Shown in pieces: positions 30,217-39,835 of a DNA stretch of 64,000 nt. Both the position numbers and the translations under genes were made by a program. The notes under the pieces are model-generated. The model was not told the origin of the DNA and searched no databases. It saw nothing but the letters and a program-made list of their open reading frames with translations. Each line of letters opens with the position of its first letter. Position 1 is the stretch's first letter. The stretch is taken from contig CAJNDS010000264.1 of NCBI GenBank assembly GCA_905221605.1, positions 119,974-183,973 of the forward strand, given 5' to 3'. The DNA comes from Symbiodinium natans. Lineage: Eukaryota; Sar; Dinophyceae; Suessiales; Symbiodiniaceae.

Positions 30217-33200
30217 CTTGTAGATCCCAAAAGATGTTGGAGCTTTTCGACTCTCGCTCTCGCCCACGGCAAGCAAGGCTTCGAGTAGTTTTAAGGTTCA
30301 AGGTTTCTTCCGTCGCAGCTACGGACATGTTTTGTCGCACTCCTCCTGAATTCCACTTTCAAGTCTAAACTGACAGGCCGGAAAAAGATGATCAAACCAA
30401 AATGCAGCAGCAACAACAACACGATCAGTCCTGCAAACAATCCATCCCCTGATCTGCCTTCTGCCTGGTCAGGCCTTCCCAAGCCTTCCGAAAGGGCTAG
30501 TCACTTGACTCCATGCTCTGGATGTGTGAGGAAGGGTTTCAAAAAAAAAAAGAGCGCAGGTATTGAGGCGAAGGACCTGGCGCTTCTACGTCTGAGCGCG
30601 CGCACCCCCGTCCCAAAGGTCCCCGATCATATGGCCTACACCCACGACGGCAGGAGCTATTTCTGGCGGAGAAGTATCGGGTAAAGCCTGAAAATGGTCT
30701 CCAGGGGAGGCGCTTGCACGGACCTTCGTATGGTTTGGCGCCCCATAGAAACCAAGACAGAAGGGTTTTGACGTTCTGTCACCCACTAACGAGCTTGGTA
30801 GCGGCAGAACAAGTGAATCTTACCATGGTCACTAGCCACGCAATCTATGACTACCAGTTGCAACACCCACGACGAGAACCGGGCGAAGCTGGAAGATCGC
30901 AGCCGCCTCGGGACGTCAACCTCGCGCAGGAGGTAGGACCTCAAGCGTTGATCCCGAGCCACAGGAACTGAGATAAGTGACGGTGGCACAGTAGAGTGGA
31001 GAGAAAAGCAAGAACGATCGAACACCGCTACAGCAGACAGACCTAGTCCCACCCACTTTGCCTCCCGCTGCCTCCCCCCAAACACAGCAGTCCACCCACG
31101 ACCCCAAGAAGGCTTCATGTGTTTTTGCAACCCTCTACGTGTACCAAGAACATGTTAAACACCATGTAAATGCGGCGGAAACGCTGCATCAGGGACATCT
31201 TGACCTTTAGAAGCCTGACACAACCTAGTTTCACGTACTGGGAGGCGTGTTACGGCACAACATGTGTGAAAAGGCACATCACCGCCTCGGCGCGCGGCCT
31301 TTTAACAGGAAAGGCACTCCATGTGGCAGAAGGCACAACACTGAACGACAAACCCCACGCGCACGTGCAGGTTCAAGACAAACGGTCGGCAATATGCAGC
31401 TTTGTGCCTGCCTGCGCGTGCCTGTGGGGGCTGGGCAGCGGAAACCCTGCCCCATGCATGTGGGCAGGGACTTGCTCGGTGTCGGGCATTTTGCGGCGGG
31501 ATGGATTTGATTCGCGTTTGATGACCATCTTCCATGAAATGCGTCAGCAACATGCGCCCTTCATCGGCCACCACCGACAGCACAAGCCACCCTTCAAATC
31601 TGGCCTCTGCAAATCTAACCTGCACGCCGTATAAGCACAAGCAACGTCGCACCTTGGATTTGCCAAGCACAGCGTTTTCTTATAGTCACATCAATTTGGA
31701 GCCGTTTTGACGGGGTCACGTCACAGCATCCCTTTGTTTCCTAGCAGGAAAGGAGCTCAGGAGAATCAGCGACCGTTTTCGAAGCACCATGCAAACGCAG
31801 GGTAAGCACCGTCGATCTCTGGCATGTCTTGACAGCTTCTGAGGCTTGCATGCCCCGAGAGCACTCGAAGACCAAGCGACTCCACAGCATGCCATGAATG
31901 AGGAGAACCGATGCCCATTCTTGAAACACCATGTATACGCAAGGAAGACATCGACGTGTGTAGCCCTAGCACGTCCTTGCAGCTTCTCTGGTCAGCTATG
32001 GCCAGCGCAGTCGCCCACGATGGTCATTACAACGCGGCGGTTTCTGCTGAAATTTGCACTGTTTGACTGCGCGCATTGTCCCGAGCACACTCGAAGAGCA
32101 CGCGCAAATGTTTCAGAACTGCTTCCCGTCAACGCTTGGCCGCCAAAGGAGCGATCGAGAACGCCAAGACGAAATCAGGGATGAGGGGAACCAGCGCCGA
32201 CGCTCGAAACATCATGAACACGCAAGAAAAACCAGCAACGTTCTAGCATGACTGATATCTGCGACTTCTCTGTTTTTCTCAGTCCTCGCTATGGAATGAA
32301 TCATCCAGAACCCGAAATAAACGCAAGCGGGGGCGACGTCGGGCGATGTTTAGTTCATTTTCCCCCCTGTGATTTCCAAACCATCCACGGCTTGAGGTTT
32401 CGGCTCCATCTGCAAATGCTCCACCTGGCCGATTGAAACGGCCTTTAGGGCGTAGCGCTCGCCAGTGGGGCAGTGCTCCTGCAATCGAGTACTGAATCTG
32501 GCAATTTCCAGCACCGGACAAACTGCCCGATATGCCTTGATTCGACTCGCCAAGGCTTGAAATATCGTCAGATACGCCACTAGATCTTCCCCACGTGCTT
32601 CAAAAAACCTCTGTCAGGCACCGAACTTAGACATGTTCCCGATAAGTCCTGCAGGGTCACGCTGCCGAACCCGCCGGTGCCAAGCAAGCCGAGTTCCCGC
32701 AGGTCAGCCCTGGACAGGAAAACAAATGGTCCCACCCTTTCCTCAACTCATCACTTGGCATGACGACGACCATGATGTCGCAAGATCTTCGGCCTCCTCG
32801 GCGGACCTGGCCTTGCAGCATGGCGCTTGGCAGCCGCCAGCTCCTTGATCACTGGCTCAACCCTCCGCTTCAAATAAGTTGGTTGTAGCTCTTGCAGGTA
32901 TGATGAAAGAAGAACTTCAGTGTTTGTGGTGAATGCCACTCTTCTTACAAATTGCACTACCAACATACATACATACATACATACATACATACATACATAC
33001 ATACATACATGCTTACATGCTTACATACTTTCATACTTACATAATTACACACTTACATACTTACATACATACATACATACATAGATATATACATATATAT
33101 ATATATATATACATATGTCGCTCACCCTGTCTTATGATCGAGGTCACATCACGTTCATCTTTAAATCGAAGCCGAAATCTTCATCAAAAGGCACAAACTG

Positions 33201-33437
33201 AGAGATCTTCCCCTAAAATCGCAATACAGCTCCTACTTTAAAATCTAAATTCAGATGGCCTCTTCTGGGCCGATTCAATTCAGGTTTAAAATAGGCAAAA
33301 TGAAGTATGATGATAAAGCCACACTATGAAACATGCGTCTGGGCTTCGTAAAGAAACCGATGAAGACAATATGTTAGGTCTTGCCCGGGCACACGACTGG
33401 TCAGCACGAACACAGCCATAAATTTAAGAACCCCCCA
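30217..33437. other. Host DNA left of element 2, no gene established
   Basis: Mixed-composition sequence. A minus-strand open stretch ends near 30835 at a canonical donor (CATG then GTAAGA) and may be another kinase-gene exon. The rest up to 32950 gives no recognisable family. A CATA microsatellite lies at 32961-33112. Confidence 0.35.
32961..33112 (+). repeat. CATA/TATA tetranucleotide microsatellite
   Basis: CATA units at 32964-33010, degenerate CTTACATA units, then a second CATA run and an AT run to 33112. Confidence 0.9.
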
Positions 33438-33518
33438 TTTTAAGTTAGTAATGCTGATGCCTGTCGGCATACTACGCTCCGCCAGACTTTCCCGACCAAA
33501 AACCAAACAAAAAAACTC

Positions 33519-33555
33519 CTTGATACATTGAATAATTTAAATTGAATGTATCAAG
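33519..33555 (-). terminator. 3'-end hairpin of the TIR gene
   Basis: 11-bp perfect stem (CTTGATACATT and complement) around a 15-base AT loop, overlapping the stop codon of 33551-33991. Present in both TIRs. Confidence 0.6.
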
Positions 33556-33991
33556 CAGTACTATCCCGCCTTCGCTGTGCCAATTCAAGGTGTCTTGGTG
33601 TTCCATAATGCGATGTCCTTGTCTTCTTACTTAACCAAATTCTACAAGTCTCGCACCAGAATTTATTTTTGGCATCTTCCACTTCAGACTCCTCTCCTTC
33701 TTCCAATTTTAGATAGTGTTGGTGTCTTATCGTTTTCGTATGTCTCTGGTATTGGTCTTTGACTACATACATTTCGCATAAGTCGCACCAAGTTTTTTCT
33801 CTTTTCTTGTCCAATATGTCTTCTCGCTTCTTCTCGTAGTACCTTTGGCATTTCTCCCTCGCCTTTTCTGGGTTGTCCTGTTGGCTTTTTCTACAAGCAT
33901 CCGAGCACAAAATACAAACTCTGCATCCCGCCTTGAATTCAACTTCCTCCTTCTCTTTCCTACATCTGCTACATCGTTTGACCGTTTCCAT
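33551..33991 (-). CDS. TIR-encoded zinc-finger protein
   Basis: 146 residues. N-terminal C4-type cluster (CSRC ... CRVC-x2-C ... C), a basic middle with YYEKKREDILDKKREK, then two U1-like C2H2 fingers (CDLC ... H-x5-H and CETC ... H-x5-H). The finger module resembles those at the C-termini of 34201-34671 and of both GIY-YIG proteins, so the virus reuses one DNA/RNA-binding unit. Because it lies in the TIR there would be two copies; the right copy is broken by an inversion (62152-62502). A role in recognising genome ends is possible (inference). Leader has TTTAAAGGAATAATTG about 30 bp upstream. Confidence 0.75.
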   Translation of the reverse strand: METVKRCSRCRKEKEEVEFKAGCRVCILCSDACRKSQQDNPEKAREKCQRYYEKKREDILDKKREKTWCDLCEMYVVKDQYQRHTKTIRHQHYLKLEEGEESEVEDAKNKFWCETCRIWLSKKTRTSHYGTPRHLELAQRRRDSTA

Positions 33992-34161
33992 ACTACATAA
34001 TTAATACAATTATTCCTTTAAATGTTTTTCCAATGGGCGTGGTGGGGTTTATTGATTTTATAAGAAATTATTCAAAAAAGTATTTGCCTTCCCAACAGGC
34101 GTGCCTAGGTTGATAGAATTTATGGTAAATTTAGGGTTTCAGGGCTTGGAGGCAGTAGATC

Positions 34162-34188
34162 ATACAACATAATTTTATTATGTTGTAT
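34162..34188 (-). terminator. 3'-end hairpin after 34201-34671
   Basis: Perfect 11-bp stem (ATACAACATAA and complement), 5-base loop, 13 bp past the stop codon of the minus-strand gene. Confidence 0.65.
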
Positions 34189-34200
34189 CAATTACTGAGT

Positions 34201-34671
34201 TTAATCAAGGGGTTGTAGTGATTCAAGGTATTCTAGGTGTTCACGAGATAATGGCGGTGTCTTGTTTTGTCTAAGGCTTTCTTCTAGGTTCTTTTGATGT
34301 ATTTGGCTTTTCTCATGTTGTGATTTCTTGTATTTCTTAATGTCGTAGTTACACACAGGACATGTAATAACAATATCCCTTACCTTTTCATTGTATCTCG
34401 CTTGTTGTTCCTTGTATTTGTCGGGGTTTTCTGCTCTGTCGGTTCGTTTTTGATGGTTTATTGTATCTTTCTTCTCTGCATAGTAGTTTTGCCATCGTTC
34501 CCTGTCGTGTTCCTTGTTTGCTTCATGGTGTAGTTTCCTTCTCTCGTTCCTCTCCTCTCTATTACTCATATGGTTTTGTCGTGCTCTCTCTCTACATACC
34601 GCACAAGTTTTGAACTGACTGGGTTCTTTGACTCTATTGCATTTCACACATTTCTGCATTTCAGTCTCCAT
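34201..34671 (-). CDS. Zinc-finger protein, related to the TIR gene
   Basis: 156 residues with the same design as 33551-33991: an N-terminal Cys cluster (CVKC ... CAVC), a long basic helical middle (RERARQNHMSNREERNERRK), then a C2H2 finger (CPVCNYDIKKYKKSQHEKSQ). Probably a paralog by duplication next to the TIR. Nucleic-acid binding is likely; target unknown. The leader carries the upstream box AACCATTCAAGGAAGAAA and a TTTAAAG block. Confidence 0.75.
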   Translation of the reverse strand: METEMQKCVKCNRVKEPSQFKTCAVCRERARQNHMSNREERNERRKLHHEANKEHDRERWQNYYAEKKDTINHQKRTDRAENPDKYKEQQARYNEKVRDIVITCPVCNYDIKKYKKSQHEKSQIHQKNLEESLRQNKTPPLSREHLEYLESLQPLD

Positions 34672-34675
34672 ACTC

Positions 34676-34726
34676 TAAATTATAAAGTCTTCTTGTCTTT
34701 AAATACTTTCTTCCTTGAATGGTTCA
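34676..34726 (-). promoter_or_regulatory. Early-type promoter with upstream box
   Basis: On the minus strand: AACCATTCAAGGAAGAAAGT, then ATTTAAAGACAAG, then TTTATAAT before ATG 34671. The upstream box recurs before the polymerase (47577) and before 60979. Confidence 0.5.
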
Positions 34727-35014
34727 AAAATAAACATCCTTATCGGCATCATATACAACATTATAGTATTTCATTGTTTCTTCCTTGGGTTGCTTAATGT
34801 CTTTATTATTAAGTTTGCTTATATATGCACTCCTGCGATTATTATAATTAGCATCCATGATATTAGGTTTATTATCATTAGGCTTGATGTTTTCCTTATT
34901 GCCTTCCAACTTAACAACTCTTTCAACAAGACTGCTAACCAGCTCTTTTAGTTCCGCAACTTCTTCTTTCAACTTCTTGATTGGGCTTTTGAATTCTGAC
35001 GAAGATTCACTCAT
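34724..35014 (-). CDS. Small coiled-coil protein
   Basis: 96 residues. After a Ser/Glu-rich start, residues about 14-40 form a clear heptad coiled coil (KLKEEVAELKELVSSLVERV), followed by an Asn-rich linker and a short C-terminal KYYNVVYDADKDVYF. Leader contains TCTAAGTTTGTATATATG, the late-type pattern. No family recognised; a multimeric virion or scaffold component is possible. The 3' end overlaps the promoter of the next gene. Confidence 0.65.
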   Translation of the reverse strand: MSESSSEFKSPIKKLKEEVAELKELVSSLVERVVKLEGNKENIKPNDNKPNIMDANYNNRRSAYISKLNNKDIKQPKEETMKYYNVVYDADKDVYF

Positions 35015-35047
35015 ATATACAAACTTAGATTAAAAGTTTTAAAAGTT

Positions 35048-35263
35048 TTAACGCGCATGTAAGACCTTCTGAATCTTCCTCCTCTCGCCTTCCTTTCTTA
35101 AGTCCTCTCTACAGTTCTTACAGTTTGACGAATAACTATTGTTGCTTACAATCACAAAGTTATTACTCGGATACTCCTTTTTGCACCTCTTGCATTCAAT
35201 GAGATGTTCTTTGACCTCTTTAACTTCACCAAATACAACAACCATTATATAATTAGCTAACAA
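35048..35263 (-). CDS. Small zinc-ribbon-like protein
   Basis: 71 residues (or 65 from the second ATG, MVVVFGE). It has CKRC and CKNC pairs about 25 residues apart, enough for a treble-clef or zinc-ribbon, and a basic C-terminus. Similar in style to the N-terminal halves of the other zinc-finger proteins at this end. Function unknown. Confidence 0.55.
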   Translation of the reverse strand: MLANYIMVVVFGEVKEVKEHLIECKRCKKEYPSNNFVIVSNNSYSSNCKNCREDLRKEGERRKIQKVLHAR

Positions 35264-35554
35264 AATATATCATAACATAACGAAATGTTATGATGTATCC
35301 ATTTTCCTTAAGATTTAACATAGCTCCAAACTAATTATTATCGTATGCTTATGACACGATAAATTAGATAAGAGTATCAGATACTTCCCTTTCTCAGTCC
35401 TCTCATCATGAAAGCACGTGGGCGCATGGGGGGTCCATTCGGCAATTGTTTATATGTTTATGTCTGGGTCGCTTCGTCAGAAGCCTCGCGAGACTTCGTG
35501 ACTTATGGCACTATACACTGTCAAATATATAATGGGTTTTAATTTTTAAATACT
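35264..35554. other. Intergenic region with a hairpin and a relic of the Ser-rich gene
   Basis: A hairpin with a 10-bp stem (ATCATAACAT at 35269 and complement to 35294, 6-base loop) lies at the left. At 35471-35494 there is a 24-base GC-rich stretch identical to codons in the Ser-rich gene of element 1 (3524-3547). No gene supported. Confidence 0.45.
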
Positions 35555-35917
35555 TTAATCCATGTGCTCTAACTGACGATACTTCTTGAGTTCTTTTACT
35601 TCCGCTTCAAGTTTTTCAATTCGTTCTTCGGGGGTAGCCTTTCGTGATCCAAACCCTGTATCAATAGTATCAACACCCTCTTTATCGTTCATGTTCGTTT
35701 TAAAAATATCGTTCCCATCAGGTGTAGCGTTGCGATAACCGCTTCCTACTCTCCATGAAGTACGATTTTCGGTTTGTTTGATTATCGCTTTGCCTTCATC
35801 GTCCTTTGTTGTTTTTGTCTCCTTGTGCAGTGTCTTCTTATTACACCTACAAGGAAAGCAATCAACGTTGCCTTTGTCCAAATGGAAGCCTCCTTCCCTT
35901 TGTTCGTTGTCTGTCAT
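35555..35917 (-). CDS. Hypothetical 120-residue protein
   Basis: N-terminal CFPCRC cluster, a charged middle, and a C-terminal coiled coil (EERIEKLEAEVKELKKYRQL). The middle contains two GSGYRNATPDG / GFGSRKATPEE-like segments suggesting an internal repeat. Leader has TCTAACCTAGTTAAATG, the late-type pattern. No family recognised. Confidence 0.6.
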   Translation of the reverse strand: MTDNEQREGGFHLDKGNVDCFPCRCNKKTLHKETKTTKDDEGKAIIKQTENRTSWRVGSGYRNATPDGNDIFKTNMNDKEGVDTIDTGFGSRKATPEERIEKLEAEVKELKKYRQLEHMD

Positions 35918-35931
35918 TTAACTAGGTTAGA

Positions 35932-36093
35932 TTATTTATTTTTGCGATTGTATTTAAAGTATTCAAGCATTATTTTGCAAACTTCCAAGAAGGAGTAACA
36001 ACACCTGCGATATTTGGGAGGCGTTATTTTTTCTTGTATTTCTTCAATGTTCTCAATAACATCAATATAATCGCTGTAATTTATTTTATCCAT
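35932..36093 (-). CDS. Very small hypothetical protein (53 residues)
   Basis: ATG at 36093 is 17 bp from the divergent ATPase ATG, and the frame stays open to the TAA at 35932. Sequence is acidic then basic (IDVIENIEEIQEKITPP then RRCCYSFLEVCKIMLEYFKY). Compact fit between two genes and viral-like composition suggest it is real, but there is no homolog evidence. Confidence 0.4.
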   Translation of the reverse strand: MDKINYSDYIDVIENIEEIQEKITPPKYRRCCYSFLEVCKIMLEYFKYNRKNK

Positions 36094-36109
36094 ATTATTA
36101 TATTATATA

Positions 36110-36901
36110 ATGATTACTCCTATAGTCAAACCCGTTAATGTTAAAGAATATGATTTTAAACAATCTAAGTATGAAATAGCTCCGAGACTACCGTTTAGTC
36201 AAATAATAACAGGTCCCTCGGGATCCGGTAAAGGTATATTATTACAGTCAATGATACTAGACATTTACAGGGATGTCTTTGAAAGAATTTATATTTGGTC
36301 TCCTTCAATTTCGGTTGATAGCAATTGGACACCAGTTAAAAAATACATTCAGGATAATTTGAAAGTTAACATAGAGAAGGAAAAGTGTCTATTTGACGAA
36401 TACATACCAGAAGAATTGGAGGCTGTAATAAAAAGACAACATAAAGTAATAGAATATCAGAAAAAGAATGACCATAAGAAATTATTCTCAATACTGATAA
36501 TAGTAGATGACTTTGCTGATTCAAAAGCGTTTTCAAGAAATTCTCCATTATTAAATCAGTTGTACGTGCGCGGGAGACACAACAGTATCAACATCATAAC
36601 AAGCACACAGAAATTTAATGCACTTTCTCCAATTATTCGTGTCAATAGTCGCCAGTTGTTTTTCTTCAGGTTAAGGAACTACAAAGAGATTGAGACAATG
36701 GTTGAAGAATTAAGCGCGGTATTAATTAAGAAATCTACCGTAGCAGATACTAAAAACCTTGCAGAAGCGAAGAAGTTATTATTAGAAGTCTATAATCTAG
36801 CTACCGAAGAACCTTACAGTTTCCTGTTTATTAACTTAATGAAGCCCAATGTAAATGATATGTTTTATAAACGCTTTGATGCTAAATTAGTTATTGATTA
36901 A
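36110..36901 (+). CDS. A32-like DNA-packaging ATPase (FtsK/HerA superfamily)
   Basis: 263 residues, the usual size for Polinton/PLV packaging ATPases. Walker A is GPSGSGKG (Lys41) followed by a helix; Walker B is ILIIVDDF (Asp133, Asp134); a sensor-like segment IITSTQKFNALSPIIR with conserved Gln and Asn/Arg follows at about 165-180. It would pump the genome into preformed capsids. Transcribed away from the minus-strand cluster; an AT-rich 16-bp gap serves as a shared start region with 35932-36093. Confidence 0.88.
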   Translation: MITPIVKPVNVKEYDFKQSKYEIAPRLPFSQIITGPSGSGKGILLQSMILDIYRDVFERIYIWSPSISVDSNWTPVKKYIQDNLKVNIEKEKCLFDEYIPEELEAVIKRQHKVIEYQKKNDHKKLFSILIIVDDFADSKAFSRNSPLLNQLYVRGRHNSINIITSTQKFNALSPIIRVNSRQLFFFRLRNYKEIETMVEELSAVLIKKSTVADTKNLAEAKKLLLEVYNLATEEPYSFLFINLMKPNVNDMFYKRFDAKLVID

Positions 36902-36933
36902 CTGCTTAAAGGTTTAATCCGATATACTAAATA

Positions 36934-37227
36934 ATGGAAACAGTATTAATTTCTGGTTTGGTTCTTTATGGATACACTTGCATTCTTGCTACGGCGGTTC
37001 ATATTGGAAGAGGCGGATGTACAAGGGAAACATTAAAGGACACACTATGCACTTGTGTATTAATTCCTTTTTATCCTGTCATAATGCCTTGTTTCATTCC
37101 GTATTATTGTGAGAATAGGGTAGATAGAGAGATTAGAGAAGGAAGACGTAGCAACGATAATAGAAGTGGTTATGATGGTTTCCAACAAAGTACGAATAAT
37201 GAAGTTGAAAATAATGAAGGTAATTAA
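36934..37227 (+). CDS. Small membrane protein
   Basis: 97 residues with two hydrophobic segments (about 4-25 and 40-60, the latter with CVLIPFYPVIMPCFIPYYC) and a polar C-terminal tail (REIREGRRSNDNRSG). Likely integral membrane, possibly part of an internal virion membrane or of host-membrane interaction; no family recognised. Ends next to the hairpin 37231-37256. Confidence 0.6.
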   Translation: METVLISGLVLYGYTCILATAVHIGRGGCTRETLKDTLCTCVLIPFYPVIMPCFIPYYCENRVDREIREGRRSNDNRSGYDGFQQSTNNEVENNEGN

Positions 37228-37230
37228 TAA

Positions 37231-37256
37231 ATATAAATTATTTCAATAATTTATAT
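37231..37256. terminator. Hairpin between convergent genes
   Basis: Perfect 12-bp arms (ATATAAATTATT and complement) with almost no loop, between the stop of 36934-37227 (plus) and that of 37264-37473 (minus). Confidence 0.65.
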
Positions 37257-37263
37257 CTATTAA

Positions 37264-37473
37264 TCAAATTAATGAATACGAACATAAGTTTATTGCAGGT
37301 AGTTTATACACTAATTTATCGCTTTTCGTTTCTTCTAATTTTTCAACTCTTTCAATTACATCCTTCAAAGTATTGAATAATAATATGTCTGTTTTAGTTT
37401 TCTCTTCTATATCTAATTCTTTTATTTGTTTCATATTTTCACTGGCACAAGATTTAGAAGATTTAGCTCCCAT
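37264..37473 (-). CDS. Small coiled-coil protein, N-myristoylation-like start
   Basis: 69 residues starting MGAKSSKSC, a good N-myristoylation motif (Gly2, Ser6) with a nearby Cys that could be palmitoylated, then a helical KQIKELDIEEKTKTD and VIERVEKLEETKSDK. Suggests a membrane-anchored small protein. Leader has TCTAAAATAATATAATG. No family recognised. Confidence 0.55.
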   Translation of the reverse strand: MGAKSSKSCASENMKQIKELDIEEKTKTDILLFNTLKDVIERVEKLEETKSDKLVYKLPAINLCSYSLI

Positions 37474-37491
37474 TATATATTATTTTAGAAT

Positions 37492-39786
37492 TTAATTCTT
37501 AGTTTTGGCTTTTGCTTTCGCCTTCGCTTTCGGGCTCTCCTCGCCTTTCAACTTCTTAACCTCCTTCTTTAAATCTTCAACTTCCTTAATCAAATGCTGT
37601 AATGCTCCGTGTGTTATTACTGCTGTTTTACAATAATCTAATCTTTTATGTCCTTTATTATCTGTTGTTATAATGCCTTCCCATTCTTGCGGAATTACAC
37701 TCTCAACATCCTGAGCAATATATCCAATATGATTAACTTTATTTTTCTCTTCGTTCAAATGTGTAAAATTAAATGTTTTTGGTTTTACATATTTAACTAT
37801 TTCATAACATTTTTTACTATCAATTTCTTTAATATTTTCTTTTAATGTAAAATCGGACGAATAAGCAAAAGTCCCGTCAATATATACACCTCCTGCTGTA
37901 ATTTCCAATACTTCATTCCCTGCTGTTGTATCACCAAAATAAAAGAACATCTCACCTGCACTATCTGTATTACAAAATTGTATTTGTTCGTATGTTGCTA
38001 TTATTGTTTCTTGTGTTATTTCTAAATTACTATTCATTTTAACTTTACCATCAGTTAATTGAATTTCCGGCGTTGATGATTCTAATCCAACAGTTAAATT
38101 AATATCTCCTAACGTATCACCATTTCTAATGAATAATTTATATTGTCCATCCAATACTTCTTTTAATTCACTACTATTTTGAAACATGAATCGCCCCCAA
38201 CTTACAACATCTGCCTCACCAACGATATTACCAATGCTGTTAAAAGTTAGATTATTTGTAACTGCTCTATTAATCGTAATTCCGTTAGTATCATTTAACT
38301 GCAGTGCTATAGTCCCTGTTGTTGGGTCGGTTGTTCTATTTGATTGTAATGAAAAATTAATTTCGTTAGTTGATATTACATTTAATGAATGATTAACGTC
38401 CGCTCTTTGGAATATTCTGCCTGAATTATTAACATAAATATCGCCGTTGAATGTTGATGTGCTTTGAAACGATGCTGTGCTTCCAAAATTAGCATTGCCT
38501 CCCGATACATTTAGTTTATTTGAACCTTGAATAACTCCAATGCCTAGCGATAAGCAATAAACACCATTTCCGTTAGCAGTATTTAATAAAAGTAATGAAG
38601 AACTGTCATTGCTTGTGTTATAGGCATTAATACCAAAAGAAATAAATTTTAAGTATCCTTGAGCATTCTTCACGCACATTACATTAGAAGCATCCGTAGT
38701 ATCTTTATAAAATGTAATTCCCGAGTTATTAGAAATATTTAGAGTATCATTTTCATAATTTATAGTGTCTTTAAAATATGTTGGGTTAAATAATGTAGTT
38801 CCTCCTGTTGCGTTATTACATTCTATATAAGTATTAGTATCAGCGTCTGTTGATGCTCCTAACATTACTCTCACTGCCTCTTGGTCTGTTCTTACATCCA
38901 TTGATATATTTGATTTAGTAGCGTTATTGTACCTTTCTATACTTGTATTAGCGTCTGTTAATTCAATATTACCACCAATATTAATATTATTTGTTAAATT
39001 AATGCCGTCTGCTGTTAAATTAGATAATGTTAAATCATTGGTAATATTAACATTTCCTGCTGGATTTAATTCCAAATCTACAACACTATCATCAGATGTA
39101 GCATTTGATATAATTTTATTTCCTTGTAAAGTTATATAATTAGTAGCATTCTTAAATACACTAATAACTTTATCTCCTCCTCCTGTTTGATTACTAAATA
39201 ATAATCCAGTAGTTGGCGATACATTTATTGTCTCATTATTTAATGTTAATCCACTATGAATAATGGTAGGAGCACTACAATCAATAACTGGGTTTGTTTT
39301 GAACCTATCAGTAAAATCACTTAATGGAACTCTTAACGCTAGTAGATTATCAATTTCTGTATCAGTATAGCCTCCACCGCCCCCAGCTCCTGCTATCAAC
39401 GTATCTACCTCGCCCTTATTATAAAAATTGGTAGCTAATAATGTGTTGTTTTGATAATTGGTAGATAAATTTGTGTCTATTTGTGTTGATGTGTAATAGT
39501 TAGTACATGTAGCATCTACCTCTGTTTTGTTGTAAAAATTGGTAGCTAGAACCGTGTTAGTTTGGTAATTATTAGTTAAATCATCATTAATTGCATTAAT
39601 ATTATTGAAATTTTGTAGTTGTTTTGTGTTTAAAACTGCTATTGCATCAGTATTTGCTGTTATATCTGTTGTAAAGTTAAGATTGTCAAGTTCTGTTTTT
39701 GTTGCATATATTTGTGAAATGTCTGTTCCACTGACAACAATATTATCTGCTGTTAATGTGTTTGTGTTATTGAGCGTCAAAGGCAT
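37492..39786 (-). CDS. Fibre/spike protein with C-terminal S74 intramolecular chaperone
   Basis: 764 residues. N-terminal third has repeated NTVLATNFYNKTEVDAT / TLLATNFYNKGEVDTL units typical of fibre shafts, then Asn/Thr-rich beta-structured sequence. Residues about 640-745 are a Peptidase_S74 (endosialidase-type) chaperone: SDFTLKENI with Ser644, Asp645 and Lys649 in the catalytic S-D-x-x-L-K pattern, then IGYIAQDVESVIPQEW. This domain helps the trimeric fibre fold and then cleaves itself off. A final coiled coil and a Lys/Ala-rich tail follow. Host attachment is the likely role. Late-type leader with TCTA. Adjacent to GIY-YIG and MCP genes. Confidence 0.85.
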   Translation of the reverse strand: MPLTLNNTNTLTADNIVVSGTDISQIYATKTELDNLNFTTDITANTDAIAVLNTKQLQNFNNINAINDDLTNNYQTNTVLATNFYNKTEVDATCTNYYTSTQIDTNLSTNYQNNTLLATNFYNKGEVDTLIAGAGGGGGYTDTEIDNLLALRVPLSDFTDRFKTNPVIDCSAPTIIHSGLTLNNETINVSPTTGLLFSNQTGGGDKVISVFKNATNYITLQGNKIISNATSDDSVVDLELNPAGNVNITNDLTLSNLTADGINLTNNINIGGNIELTDANTSIERYNNATKSNISMDVRTDQEAVRVMLGASTDADTNTYIECNNATGGTTLFNPTYFKDTINYENDTLNISNNSGITFYKDTTDASNVMCVKNAQGYLKFISFGINAYNTSNDSSSLLLLNTANGNGVYCLSLGIGVIQGSNKLNVSGGNANFGSTASFQSTSTFNGDIYVNNSGRIFQRADVNHSLNVISTNEINFSLQSNRTTDPTTGTIALQLNDTNGITINRAVTNNLTFNSIGNIVGEADVVSWGRFMFQNSSELKEVLDGQYKLFIRNGDTLGDINLTVGLESSTPEIQLTDGKVKMNSNLEITQETIIATYEQIQFCNTDSAGEMFFYFGDTTAGNEVLEITAGGVYIDGTFAYSSDFTLKENIKEIDSKKCYEIVKYVKPKTFNFTHLNEEKNKVNHIGYIAQDVESVIPQEWEGIITTDNKGHKRLDYCKTAVITHGALQHLIKEVEDLKKEVKKLKGEESPKAKAKAKAKTKN

Positions 39787-39789
39787 TAG

Positions 39790-39831
39790 TTAATATTAAT
39801 AAAAAATAGATAATAATTTTATTAATATTAA
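39790..39831 (-). terminator. 3'-end hairpin after GIY-YIG gene
   Basis: Perfect 15-bp stem (TTAATATTAATAAAA and complement) with 12-base loop between the GIY-YIG stop (39836) and the fibre ATG (39786). Confidence 0.65.
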
Positions 39832-39835
39832 TTAT

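Larger units (their letters stand above)
33443..34197 (+). repeat. Left terminal inverted repeat of element 2
   Basis: About 755 bp, matched in inverted orientation at 61796-62610 except for a roughly 275-bp internal segment (about 33862-34137) that is in the same orientation at the other end. Contains the zinc-finger gene 33551-33991. Confidence 0.9.

Noticed and set aside
29384..30340. 318-codon minus-strand open frame rich in His/Ser/Thr
   Set aside because: It is the translation of TGTTG and TGTGAA microsatellites; equally long frames exist on the other strand.
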